A stretch of DNA of 64,000 nt from Klenkia sp. PcliD-1-E (GTDB lineage: Bacteria; Actinomycetota; Actinomycetes; Mycobacteriales; Geodermatophilaceae), in NCBI RefSeq assembly GCF_024124375.1, contig NZ_JAMXRZ010000004.1, positions 24,230 to 88,229 on the forward strand. The letters are read 5' to 3'. The position numbers and the translations under genes are program-made. Positions within the stretch are counted from its first letter, which is position 1. Every line of letters begins with the position of its first letter. The notes under the pieces were generated by a model. That model was not told the DNA's origin. It saw only the letters and a program-made list of their open reading frames with translations, and did no database searches. Shown here piece after piece: positions 46,442 through 54,990 of this stretch.

Positions 46442-47307
46442 CGAGCACTCCGACTGCCTGCGTCGAGGCTCTGGACGGTCTGGACGAGGGAGAGGAGCTG
46501 GGCGCCGGCCGCGACGACAGGTCGCGGGAGCGGCCGGTCCGTCAACCCCGTCACGTCGAGCCGCGAGTCCCACGGCACGGACACGAGGCGACCGGTGTCG
46601 CGGAGCGCAGCGAGCCGGGGCCCGATCGACGCCCGTACCTCCCGCGCCGACCCGTGCGGACCGACAGCGGCGACGACCAGAGGTCGGCCGGCGAGCTGCA
46701 GCAGACGCTGCTCGGCCAGCCGGAAGCCGGGCACGTTGGCGCGGCAGACGACAACGGTCGGAGCGGTGCTCGCTGTGGTGCTCTCCGTGCTGCCGAGGTC
46801 CAGCACCGTCAGCACGTCGTCCTGGAGCTCGCCCGGGACGACGCTCGACCCGTCACCGGGGAGAGCACGCCGCTCGATGACCACCGAGGTTCGACGTCCC
46901 TTGCGCCAGGTGCCGCTGGGGTCCGTCCCGAGCTCCGTCACGGCCGCGGCCATCAGCCCCGAACGCCCCGGCGCAGCGGGGTCGAGCAGGTGCACGGCGC
47001 GGCCGTTCGTGGCCGCCGCGTCGGCAAGGGCCAGGGCGACGGTGGACGATCCTGCCCCGGGGTGACCGGCGATCACGGAGACCTGAGCTGCAGTGTCACC
47101 CCCGTGGATCGCACTGCCGGTGCTGTTGTCACCCCGGCCGGAGGACTCCTCCCCCGCTGGCGGGCCGACCGCTGGACCCGCCTGGCGTCCCAGCAGATGG
47201 CGAAGGGCGATCTGCACCTCGGCCACCGACAGCGGGCCAGCCGGCCGATCAGGGACGCCGAGGACGTGCCGCACGGCCACCGGCTCGTCGTTCCGGTGCT
47301 CGGTCAC
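46438..47307 (-). CDS. Deviant ParA/MinD-like P-loop protein
   Basis: 289 residues from GTG 47307 (GTGA overlap). An unstructured start of about 70 residues precedes a MinD/ParA-like fold: VSVIAGHPGAGSSTVALALA, HLLDPAAPGRSGL and DVLTVLDLGSTES. The P-loop has GAGSST where GKST is expected, so the conserved lysine is missing and ATP hydrolysis may be impaired. Such ATPases occur in actinomycete T4SS and Tad loci, perhaps placing the machinery. Compare the TadZ-like protein at 59657. Confidence 0.6.
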   Translation of the reverse strand: MTEHRNDEPVAVRHVLGVPDRPAGPLSVAEVQIALRHLLGRQAGPAVGPPAGEESSGRGDNSTGSAIHGGDTAAQVSVIAGHPGAGSSTVALALADAAATNGRAVHLLDPAAPGRSGLMAAAVTELGTDPSGTWRKGRRTSVVIERRALPGDGSSVVPGELQDDVLTVLDLGSTESTTASTAPTVVVCRANVPGFRLAEQRLLQLAGRPLVVAAVGPHGSAREVRASIGPRLAALRDTGRLVSVPWDSRLDVTGLTDRPLPRPVVAAGAQLLSLVQTVQSLDAGSRSAR

Positions 47308-48062
47308 GCGACTGCCGCCAGGTAGTCCTGGGCCACAGCGCGCAGGGTCTCCAGGGTGCGGCGCCGCCGTCGGTACAGGGTGCGCGTCGAGATGCCGTGC
47401 TGGGCGGCCACCACGGTGTCACCCCCGCTGGGGTGGAGGTGGCGTGCGCGCTCGGTGGCGATCAGGAGTTCGAGGTCCCCCGGTTCGACGCCGGCGTCGA
47501 CCGCCCACCGCAGCAGGTCGACGACGTCGACGTCCTCGGCCTCGTCCTCGGGCGCGACGGGCAGCAGTCGGGTGATGTCACCGTCGGCGGTGAGCACTTC
47601 GCCGCGCTCGGGGTGACGTCGGTTCCGCGGACGCAGTTCGGCGAGGACGGCGTGCCGGGTGTCGTGACGGAGGTTGGCCGCGATCGAGCGCGGGCGCCGC
47701 TGCCACGGGTAGCGACGGATCTGACACGCGAGCTCACCCGTCACCACGGCGAGGATGTCCGGGCTCAGGTCCTGCAGCTGACGTGCCGTCGTCCAGACCA
47801 CCCCGCTCAGCAGGTGCAGGAGCAGCGTGAGGGCGTCGTCGTCGCGGCCGTTGTCGGCAGCCGCCCACCGCACCAGCGCAGCGAGGACCGCGTCGCTCAG
47901 CTCGTGGTCGCTGGACACAGAACAGGCCCGGACGACGTCGGCAACGGTCGGCGTCGCCCTCAGTGCGGGCTCGGTCTCTGCCCAGCGCACCAGGGTGCGG
48001 CTGTCGTCGATCCGGACGACGAGCGCCGGCCAACTGCCGACAATCGAGGGGTCGTGGAACAT
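47304..48062 (-). CDS. Sigma-70/HTH-like regulator of the conjugation operon
   Basis: 252 residues; ATG 48062 follows GGAGGCACCTG. The central region YPWQRRPRSIAANLRHDTRH resembles part of a degenerate sigma region 2. The C-terminal GGDTVVAAQHGISTRTLYRR with RRRRTLETLRAV is a region-4-like helix-turn-helix. It is first in the minus-strand T4SS series and diverges from the plus-strand small genes, so it probably controls transfer. A 10-bp direct repeat (TGCCTCCGAC at 48067-48076 and 48087-48096) lies at its start. Assignment as sigma factor is tentative. Confidence 0.55.
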   Translation of the reverse strand: MFHDPSIVGSWPALVVRIDDSRTLVRWAETEPALRATPTVADVVRACSVSSDHELSDAVLAALVRWAAADNGRDDDALTLLLHLLSGVVWTTARQLQDLSPDILAVVTGELACQIRRYPWQRRPRSIAANLRHDTRHAVLAELRPRNRRHPERGEVLTADGDITRLLPVAPEDEAEDVDVVDLLRWAVDAGVEPGDLELLIATERARHLHPSGGDTVVAAQHGISTRTLYRRRRRTLETLRAVAQDYLAAVA

Positions 48063-48229
48063 CAGGTGCCTCCGACATCAGTGGGATGCCTCCGACGCTC
48101 CAAGGAGACGTTCGAGCAACCGTCACCCCGGACGGCGCCCGACCCTGTCCGGCACCTGTCACCCCACGTCCACCCATCTGCGGAGCGGGTGACATCGACC
48201 GCAAGCCTCACTCGCGGACGATCGAACAT

Positions 48230-48580
48230 GTGTGCGAACGTGGAGGGGTGGGGACCAACCGGCGCTATCCCGACACGGGAGAGCAACGAGCACAGCAGCG
48301 TCGATTGCAGGCAGCGCGCAGCCACGGTCCGCTGAGGAGCCTGAGCGATGAGCAGCTCCAGCTGTCCACCCGAGTCGTCTCCCTCGCCCCCGATCGCGGT
48401 CCGATGTGGGCGATGGCCTGGGTTCGGTTCGGGGACACCGACGTGCGGTGCACCGCCCGCGTGATGCGGTGGACGGACGAAGCCGTCGGCATCGAGTTCG
48501 AGGTCGGGGACGAGAAGATGCGGTGCTGGGTATGGCAGGGCGCTGTCCAGCGCACCGAAGGACGGCCCGTCGACGCATGA
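48230..48580 (+). CDS. Small hypothetical protein, divergent from the regulator
   Basis: 116 residues from GTG 48230; GTG 48248 is an alternative and neither has an ideal ribosome site. The ordered part is beta-rich: LSTRVVSLAPDRGPMWAMAW, VRFGDTDVRCTARVMRW and VGIEFEVGDEKMRCWVWQ, suggesting a small PilZ/Tudor-like barrel, but I do not recognise the family. It may be a control protein of the element by position. Confidence 0.5.
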   Translation: MCERGGVGTNRRYPDTGEQRAQQRRLQAARSHGPLRSLSDEQLQLSTRVVSLAPDRGPMWAMAWVRFGDTDVRCTARVMRWTDEAVGIEFEVGDEKMRCWVWQGAVQRTEGRPVDA

Positions 48581-48716
48581 ACCGCTGGGCGGGCGCCTGA
48601 GCAGCGTCTCGGTCACCTGCGCATCGATCACCGCAGCTGCCGCGGTTAGCGGGTGCCCGATCGCACGGCACACTTGAGCTGGTACATCTGAGCGGCGGAG
48701 AGGAGAGGAGCGGACC

Positions 48717-49250
48717 GTGCTGTTCCCGCCCCGCGCGGTCGACGAGGACCCGGCCGACCTGCAGAGCGCTCTGCTGCGCGCCGCAGTGGGTGACTACGGC
48801 GCCGAGGCAGCCGTCCTGCTCCTTCTCAACGACGGCCATTGGTTGCCCGTCCTCGCGGCCGCGGACCTCGTCTTCGTCGACTACGACGACGACCCGGCGG
48901 GACCACCGACCGGACGAGCCGCCGGTATCGGCTGGGCCCAGGTCGCCTGGACCGAGCTGGAGGCCGCAGTCCGCGGCGGGCGCATCGCCGGGTCAGCCGG
49001 CCAGCTGCGTCTGCTGCGGGCGGCCGCCTCCCTCGCGGACGGTCAGCCGGTGGCTCTCGGTGAGCTCGCCGCCGGGCTGGACCGGCCACGCCTGGCCCTG
49101 CTGCTGGCCGCCATCGCCCATGCCGGCGGGAGCCACGAGCACCCCGGCAACGGGCTCGACGGCCGCACAGGTGACCACTCCCGGCGCTGGTGCCGTGGCC
49201 GGCGAGTTCTTGAGCGACGTCGATGTCTTATCCGCCACGGCCTCAGCTGA
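48717..49250 (+). CDS. Hypothetical protein
   Basis: 177 residues from GTG 48717, preceded by GAGAGGAG. Helical stretches LQSALLRAAVGDYGAEAAVL and WTELEAAVRGGRIAGSAGQL are plausible; after about residue 140 the sequence becomes Arg-rich and overlaps the next gene by 28 bases. No domain was recognised. With the following HTH gene it forms a small plus-strand unit in the middle of the element. Confidence 0.5.
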   Translation: MLFPPRAVDEDPADLQSALLRAAVGDYGAEAAVLLLLNDGHWLPVLAAADLVFVDYDDDPAGPPTGRAAGIGWAQVAWTELEAAVRGGRIAGSAGQLRLLRAAASLADGQPVALGELAAGLDRPRLALLLAAIAHAGGSHEHPGNGLDGRTGDHSRRWCRGRRVLERRRCLIRHGLS

Positions 49251-49492
49251 CGCCCCTGCCCGACTTCGCCGGCACTGCAAGCCAGGGCAGGTTCCTGGAC
49301 CGTGAGCTGCGCGAGAAGTTGGAGACCTTCATCGTCAGTGCGTACGCCCAGGGCCGGTCGTTGAGGGAGATCGGGGAGCTGGTGGACCGCTCCCAGACTG
49401 CGGTGCGGCGCGTGTTGGCGTCGCACCAGATCCCTCTTCGACCCGCCGGCGCTGCCCGTACCGGCGCTCGGCGGCGACCGCACCAGAACTGA
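49223..49492 (+). CDS. Small helix-turn-helix protein
   Basis: 89 residues. ELREKLETFIVSAYAQGRSL and REIGELVDRSQTAVRRVLAS form a clear resolvase-like/MarR-like HTH of the kind found in many small regulators of actinomycete plasmids and phages. It ends with a basic Arg-rich tail. It may control the plus-strand unit or the T4SS/Tad operons; target unknown. Confidence 0.65.
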   Translation: MSYPPRPQLTPLPDFAGTASQGRFLDRELREKLETFIVSAYAQGRSLREIGELVDRSQTAVRRVLASHQIPLRPAGAARTGARRRPHQN

Positions 49493-49509
49493 CGCTTCGC
49501 GCACCGCCC

Positions 49510-49841
49510 TCAGATGGCGGGTACGTCCTCGGGACCCAGGTCGGGGCGCATCCGCACGAACCCCAGCGGGCGCCGGAACACCCCAGCGGTCAGCGCGGCA
49601 TCGGCGGAGACCTCGGCAATGGCGACCGGCTCCACCCGGACCATGGGCACCGACAGCCGGCCGCCTCCGAACGCGCCGGTGCCGATCCGATCTGGCCACG
49701 GGTGCTCCGTGGTCACCGGGTCAGAGCGGCAGCGAGCTCAGCCACCTGTGACCGGTTCAGCGGGGTGGACCGGCCGACCACGTGCAGGTGACCGTCGCGG
49801 TAGCGGCCGGCGACCAGCCGACTGGACTGCTGCAACGACCC
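49510..49841 (-). pseudogene. ATP-dependent DNA ligase, C-terminal relic with frameshift
   Basis: In one reverse frame near 49829-49720 I read SSRLVAGRYRDGHLHVVGRS, TPLNRSQVAELAAALTR and a stop. In the next frame (49716-49510) the reading continues EHPWPDRIGTGAFGGGRL, VEPVAIAEVSADAALTAGVF, RRPLGFVRMRPDLGPEDVP. Together these match the end of actinobacterial ATP-dependent DNA ligases in order. One frameshift near 49715 separates them, and an in-frame stop at about 49844 plus a composition change cut off the rest. A dead fragment is the simplest reading. Confidence 0.65.
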
Positions 49842-49956
49842 TCACGCTGCCTGCTCGAGCGGGACGTCAGGCCTGCGCTTTCTTGTTCCAACAATGCTCA
49901 GCGATGGCGACTTCGGATCATCGCAGAATTCATGGCTGCCTGCTAAGCGAGACGTC

Positions 49957-50391
49957 CTAGTCGTCAAAAAGCGCTGCGTATTCTTCGGCGTCGTACGAAA
50001 CGACACCTTGAGTGGGGGATAATTGACGCCATTCTCCCGAGTCGGATTGGATGAGAAACGCAACCACCTCACTGCCAGCTGCGACTTCCACAGAAGAGGG
50101 TCCACAGTCGTCGGCAGGCTTGGCCAGGATTGATCCACCTACGAACGAGGAGTCGCCTTTCGCAACGGCGTTGACCTGAACCGTCTCGCCATCCCCGGAC
50201 ATATCGATAAGAGTTCCGCGAATCACCAAATCCGAAGCCTCAGCGGCGGTGTTCGGCGAATCGAAAATGACATAAGACCCGCAGGATGCACTCTGCACCG
50301 ATTCTTCGCCGCACGAGGACAGAACGGACATTAGGGCTACGGTCAGGGGGGCAAGGGCGACCCTTGCCCCCCTAGCAGACGGTAGGTACAT
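49957..50391 (-). CDS. Lipoprotein of unknown function
   Basis: 144 residues. An N-terminal hydrophobic segment LTVALMSVLSSC gives a lipobox (LSSC) near residue 27, so it should be lipid-anchored. The mature part (SYVIFDSPNTAAEASDLVIR; EVVAFLIQSDSGEWRQLSPT) is beta-rich and not recognised. Codons end in A or T much more often than in flanking genes. It follows the metalloprotease gene by five bases and may be its immunity or accessory protein; that is a guess. Confidence 0.65.
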   Translation of the reverse strand: MYLPSARGARVALAPLTVALMSVLSSCGEESVQSASCGSYVIFDSPNTAAEASDLVIRGTLIDMSGDGETVQVNAVAKGDSSFVGGSILAKPADDCGPSSVEVAAGSEVVAFLIQSDSGEWRQLSPTQGVVSYDAEEYAALFDD

Positions 50392-50396
50392 CTCGG

Positions 50397-51359
50397 TCAG
50401 TATATGAAGTCGATGCCGAGCTGGTCGCCACGACCAAGAGTTCGAGCGTCAGTGTCGCAGTAATTGAACGACGGCCGCATCACAAGCCCCCCGGTTTGCG
50501 CGGTATGGTTCAGACCATATGCGTGTCCCCATTCGTGCGTAGCGACCCCTCGGAAATCGTAAGCATTTCCGGAACACGTGGAAGCAACACTCCAGGGCTG
50601 ATTGGTGGCATAGACCTGGTCGGCCTCCAGGGCGTCCCCAAAACTGTTATACCAGGTGCATGTAAGCGCCAAGTTGTTCGACGCCCTCGCCTGCCAGCCA
50701 ATGGTGTTCTGCTGATTCCGGGTTCCGCATCCTCCGGAACCCGAGATGATATTGGGCGCGGTTGTGGTAGTGCCGATGTAATTATGTCCGGCGGACGACA
50801 AGATGGTGTACCCGCAGGTGGTCACGGTTCCTGACCATGCCGACGCCGCAGCTGACAGCGCAGATGCGCCCGAGACGATCTGCCCCGATGAGTTGTAGCG
50901 CCAGACAACGTCACTTGGCCATCTCCACCCCGACACGTTGCACTCGGAACTCCCACAGCTTGCGCGACTGGAGGACCCGTCGTCGTTAGTCGCTGTTCGT
51001 CCGGCGAGCGCCTCCTGCTGCTCCTCCACCGCGACCGGCGCCCCGCGCCATTCGTCTTCTAATTGAACGGCTACACCGGTTGCGCCTGCATTTGTGAGCG
51101 CCACCTCCAACCCTTCCATTCCGGCAGGGGGTACCCCCATGGCAACCACCGTTTCACCCGGGGCCGGCAGCGCGATCTCTGTTCCGTCGTCAAGGGTCAC
51201 CAAGGTGCCCGCCTCGTAGGTGCACCCCGCATCAAGTTGAGCGAGGTTCACGCTTCCGTCGAAACTGCACACGTCCGCCGATGCTTGGCCTGGCATAAAC
51301 AACAGCGCTGCGGTCGTGACACCCGCCAGTGTCAGCGAGGTACTCCGACGATGGTCCAC
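50397..51359 (-). CDS. Secreted matrixin-like zinc metalloprotease
   Basis: 320 residues from GTG 51359, with AAGGAG eight bases upstream. A signal peptide (LTLAGVTTAALLFMPGQASA) is followed by a Cys-containing mature protein. The catalytic motif HEWGHAYGLNH at about 275-285 gives three zinc-binding His and the catalytic Glu, and a Met in GGLVMRPS can serve as the Met-turn. This is the HExxHxxGxxH pattern of metzincins of the matrixin type. The frame is open upstream to 51761. Lower GC than the surroundings points to separate acquisition. Targets unknown. Confidence 0.85.
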   Translation of the reverse strand: MDHRRSTSLTLAGVTTAALLFMPGQASADVCSFDGSVNLAQLDAGCTYEAGTLVTLDDGTEIALPAPGETVVAMGVPPAGMEGLEVALTNAGATGVAVQLEDEWRGAPVAVEEQQEALAGRTATNDDGSSSRASCGSSECNVSGWRWPSDVVWRYNSSGQIVSGASALSAAASAWSGTVTTCGYTILSSAGHNYIGTTTTAPNIISGSGGCGTRNQQNTIGWQARASNNLALTCTWYNSFGDALEADQVYATNQPWSVASTCSGNAYDFRGVATHEWGHAYGLNHTAQTGGLVMRPSFNYCDTDARTLGRGDQLGIDFIY

Positions 51360-51840
51360 TGCAATCTCCTTTGATTGCTTCGGAAGACAGCTCACGATGC
51401 ATTTGTTCGAGATCTGACGATTGGAGATGGCCAGGCCGTCCACGTCGAAGTCGGGTAACCACCACCCGCGCGCTGTAGCGCACAGCTTGCTCTCAGGTAG
51501 CTCAATGCGGCAAGGGCCGCAGCGGAACTTCTTGCCAGTCGTAATCATCTGATGATTGCGACTGCCGAGTTGGGGGATGAACCCGGCGCTACCTTCAACG
51601 CTGACTGTTGCTTCAGCGCCGATCCGGGAGATCACGACTTCGCCGTCTAGCACGGGCCGCGTTCTGCACCCCGACACCTCTCGCACCCGCGCTTGGTTCT
51701 TGGTTGACGAAGAGCCCCGTCGCCAGCTGGACAGGCTAAGACGCAGTCCCCGGGTCAACATTTCCCGTCACCGCGGCCAGGCCGGCTCCCCGGCCAGCTG
51801 CTGCAGCAGACACCTCGCGAGGTTCGGTGGTGTTTGGCCG
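51360..51840. other. Gap upstream of the metalloprotease, open frame of unclear status
   Basis: 481 bases. The minus frame that continues into the metalloprotease is open to 51761 and contains protein-like stretches (VVISRIGAEATVSVEG; KKFRCGPCRIELPESKLC). The signal peptide and ribosome site nevertheless argue that translation starts at 51359. It may be a remnant of another gene. Base composition returns to high GC near 51760. Confidence 0.35.
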
Positions 51841-54800
51841 CTAGTCCAGGCGGTTGCGTCGAAAGAGCACTTCCGCCGTCCGGGGCGGCAGGTCCTCCTC
51901 GACCTCGGCGTCGTGGTTGGCCAGGATCCGCGTGACGTAGGCGCTGGCCTCGGCCTGGTTGCCCATCGCGTCGCAGGCGGCCACCAGGTCCAGCAGAGGG
52001 ACGTCCTCGTAGGTGCCCGACCGCAGCGCGCTGTGTGCGGCGCTCGCTGCTCGTTCCGGCTCCCCGTTCCCGAGGTGGTGGGTGGCCACGATGTGCGCGA
52101 CGTCGACGATGAGTGCCGGGAGTTCGAGGTCCAGTCGTTCTCCGTCGTCGAGTAGCCATCCGTAGCCACCGACGCCGCGCACGCGTAGGTCAGGCAGCTC
52201 GAACGGTTTGCCGCTGACCAGGTCGAGAGCGCGCTGGAGGTCATCGATCCCGTCCGCTCCCCGGGCCAGGCCGCGAGCTCTGAGTCGCCGGAAAAGATCG
52301 GCGTCCACGAGTGCACCGCTGATGCGGTAACGCCCACCGGCTGCGGCACTCAGCCCGGAGGGCAGGTAGTCCGCACCGTCCGGGTCGACGCCCAGCCAGG
52401 TCCGGACGACGGAGATGGACTGCCTGACCTTGGTCTTGCCCACGACGTCCGGCTCGTCGGGCCAGAGGGCTGTTGCGTACTGCTCGCTGGTTGCCCCGTC
52501 GGGCCTGGTGATGAGGTAGGCGACGACCTCGGTGTAGAACTGCCGCCGCGGGTTCCGGGTCGGCAGCTCACCCTGCGCATCGACTCGCACCGGGCCGAGA
52601 AGCGTCACCTTCGGCCGGCGACAGTGCGGGTCGGCCCAGTCGGCCAGGTCCCGGTCCAGGTCGGGGTCCGCGACCTGGGCGCGCCGCCGTTCGATCTCCG
52701 AGGACACCGGCGCGAGCATGTTCAGGTCCTCGGCGGTGGTGGCGGCGGCCTTCAGGTAGGTGGCGTCGGGCTGCGGCAGCACAGAATCGACCGGTTCGAG
52801 GTGGGGAGCATTGCGATCGGTCATGCCGCCGACGACATCCCGCACGGCCGGCGACGTCTCGTCGTCGGCGGGCGCTCCCTCGCTTTCCTGCGTGGTGGTC
52901 ACCGATGCGGCATGGGCCAGCAGCTGAGCCAGGGCGGCAGCTTCGTCGGCGGGGAGCTGGGTCGCGTGGACGTGCAGACCCAAGGCAGGGACGTTTGCCG
53001 CACCCGATGAGTCGATGTGCAGGCGCAAGCCGCGTCCGTCCCCACGAACCGGGGCAACGAGCGCGAGGCCGGCTCGACCGTCGATGCGGTCCAGTCCGTC
53101 GGCGCAGAGCTGCACCGACTCCCCCGCCGCTCCCGAGATGAGCACCCGGGGAGCCCAGGCCTCCGGCTCCAGGTCGTCGGTCCTGGCCCGCAGTGCACCA
53201 CCGGGCTGGCTCGTCAGCAGGTCGATCCGCTGACGCGCCGATCTGGAGAACTGCTGGGTCGGCTCGTCCGGGTCCTGGTGCAGGACGAGCCGGTCCGGGT
53301 TCAGGTCGGCCAGTTCGCCGCCGATCCCGACTGCGTCGACCCTCATCATCTCCGACCACGGGTTGTGGGCGAGCTCGGCGGCGAGGTAGCGCAGGAAGTC
53401 GCCGATCCGGTGCTCGTCCCCCGTGATGCTGACGACGCCGGCCCGCTCGAGGTCAAGGAACCACTGCTGGCCCGAAACTGTCGTGCCGATCGCAGCCAGG
53501 CACGGGAACGGCGCGTGCCCGCGCCCCGGCGCTGGGACACTGTCCGGGAGTGCCGCCGTCCGCTGGAGGGACCATCGCGTCCCGGTCTCGTCCACCACCC
53601 AAGGCGCCGGCGCGGACCGGTACTGCCCGGCAAGCACGACCGTCACCGCCTGGGCGTCGACGCCGACCGCGACCACGTCGGGAGCCGTGCCCTGCGCGGG
53701 AGTGACCAGGCTGCGCAGCACTGTGTCGAACCAGGCCACGTCGAGGTGGCCTGCACGCTGGAGAGCGCGCTCGGCCGAACCCAGTGCTCGCGGAACTGGC
53801 GGCAGAGGCCGACCGGGCCGACGGAGGCGGAACTGACGGCGTCGGTAGCGGTGCAGGGCGAGCAACGACATGGCGGCCAGGGCGGAGGCTGCTCCGACCG
53901 CTGCCGCGGCGGGGACCCCGTCGGTGGCGTCTGGTTCGGCGGTCACGCCGTCGCTTGCCGCCCCCGATGTCGCAGCCGGTGTCGCAGCCGACGACGGCGC
54001 CGCGGGACTCGAGGAAGGAGGAGCCGTGGACGGAGGTGGCGGGAAGCTCGGTGTACTCGGTGCTGGGGATGGCAGCGTCTCGGACGGTGTGGGCACCGGC
54101 ACGTTCGGCTCTGTCGTCTGTGCCGGACCTGGCACCGAGATGGTCCAGCCGGGCCGGATGAGGTCCGGGTCCGTGAACGCAGCTCCTCCGGGTTGAGCCC
54201 GGCCGGCATTGGCATCCCACACCGCTGGCCAGTCGTCGCCGTCCCCGGTGGCGTCCTCGGTGATGCTCCAGAGGCTGTCCCCGGGTTGCACCAGCACCTG
54301 CGTGTTCGCCCCTTGGGCGCCATCCTCCGCTGACAGCCCGGCTGCATCGGGCGGGAGGAGGAGGGTGGTGCCTGGCGTGATGCGGCTGTCAGGACCGACC
54401 ACGTCCCTGTTGAGCGCGACGATCTCCGTGTACCGCAACGGGTCACCGAGGTACCTCTCGGCCAGGCCCCACAGGGTGTCTCGTCGTTCGACCACGTACT
54501 GAGGGCCCGGCTCCGCCGAGCCGTCTGCAGGCGCAGCAGCGACGGGCACCTCAGACGCGCCCGGGGCGGCGGCGGTCATCAGGGCCACCGGCAGGGGCGG
54601 TCTGTCGGCCGACGTCACGGGAGACAGCTGGCTCGCGGGCGTTGCCAGACCCAGCGCGAGGACGACGGCTGCGACGAGCGCGGCGACCGGTGCCTGGACG
54701 GAGCCAAGACCGGGCAGCCGCGGAACCGGTCGGGCCATCGCGACGGCCCACAGCTCGGCTGCCGTCGCGGTGGCGAAGACGAGCCAGCACACCCATGCGC

Positions 54801-54990
54801 CGGCGCCGAGCACACTGCGGAGCAGTTGTCCGTCGTCCCGGGCATTGAGCGTCGCGACGACTTCGCCCGCCGTCGGGACGTGGTCCGGGACGAGCCCCAG
54901 TGCGACCAGCAGCACGGGGACGCCGACGACGACGCCCACCAGGACGAGCAGCGCCCCGATACCACGGGCGACGCGCATCGCCGCGTTCAT
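51841..54990 (-). CDS. LysM - BTAD membrane protein of the Tad locus
   Basis: 1,049 residues from ATG 54990 (ATGA overlap). Membrane segments near 8-32 and 60-120 precede two LysM domains at about 165-213 (YVVERRDTLWGLAERYLGDP) and 230-285 (VLVQPGDSLWSITEDATGDG). A Pro/Ser/Ala-rich linker, another helix (AAAVGAASALAAMSLLALHR), a long cytoplasmic region and a C-terminal SARP/BTAD-type domain follow from about 780 (VVAYLITRPDGATSEQYATA, VVGKTKVRQSISVVRTWLGV). It could sense the cell wall outside and act through the BTAD domain inside. Upstream Tad genes are coupled to it. Confidence 0.8.
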   Translation of the reverse strand: MNAAMRVARGIGALLVLVGVVVGVPVLLVALGLVPDHVPTAGEVVATLNARDDGQLLRSVLGAGAWVCWLVFATATAAELWAVAMARPVPRLPGLGSVQAPVAALVAAVVLALGLATPASQLSPVTSADRPPLPVALMTAAAPGASEVPVAAAPADGSAEPGPQYVVERRDTLWGLAERYLGDPLRYTEIVALNRDVVGPDSRITPGTTLLLPPDAAGLSAEDGAQGANTQVLVQPGDSLWSITEDATGDGDDWPAVWDANAGRAQPGGAAFTDPDLIRPGWTISVPGPAQTTEPNVPVPTPSETLPSPAPSTPSFPPPPSTAPPSSSPAAPSSAATPAATSGAASDGVTAEPDATDGVPAAAAVGAASALAAMSLLALHRYRRRQFRLRRPGRPLPPVPRALGSAERALQRAGHLDVAWFDTVLRSLVTPAQGTAPDVVAVGVDAQAVTVVLAGQYRSAPAPWVVDETGTRWSLQRTAALPDSVPAPGRGHAPFPCLAAIGTTVSGQQWFLDLERAGVVSITGDEHRIGDFLRYLAAELAHNPWSEMMRVDAVGIGGELADLNPDRLVLHQDPDEPTQQFSRSARQRIDLLTSQPGGALRARTDDLEPEAWAPRVLISGAAGESVQLCADGLDRIDGRAGLALVAPVRGDGRGLRLHIDSSGAANVPALGLHVHATQLPADEAAALAQLLAHAASVTTTQESEGAPADDETSPAVRDVVGGMTDRNAPHLEPVDSVLPQPDATYLKAAATTAEDLNMLAPVSSEIERRRAQVADPDLDRDLADWADPHCRRPKVTLLGPVRVDAQGELPTRNPRRQFYTEVVAYLITRPDGATSEQYATALWPDEPDVVGKTKVRQSISVVRTWLGVDPDGADYLPSGLSAAAGGRYRISGALVDADLFRRLRARGLARGADGIDDLQRALDLVSGKPFELPDLRVRGVGGYGWLLDDGERLDLELPALIVDVAHIVATHHLGNGEPERAASAAHSALRSGTYEDVPLLDLVAACDAMGNQAEASAYVTRILANHDAEVEEDLPPRTAEVLFRRNRLD

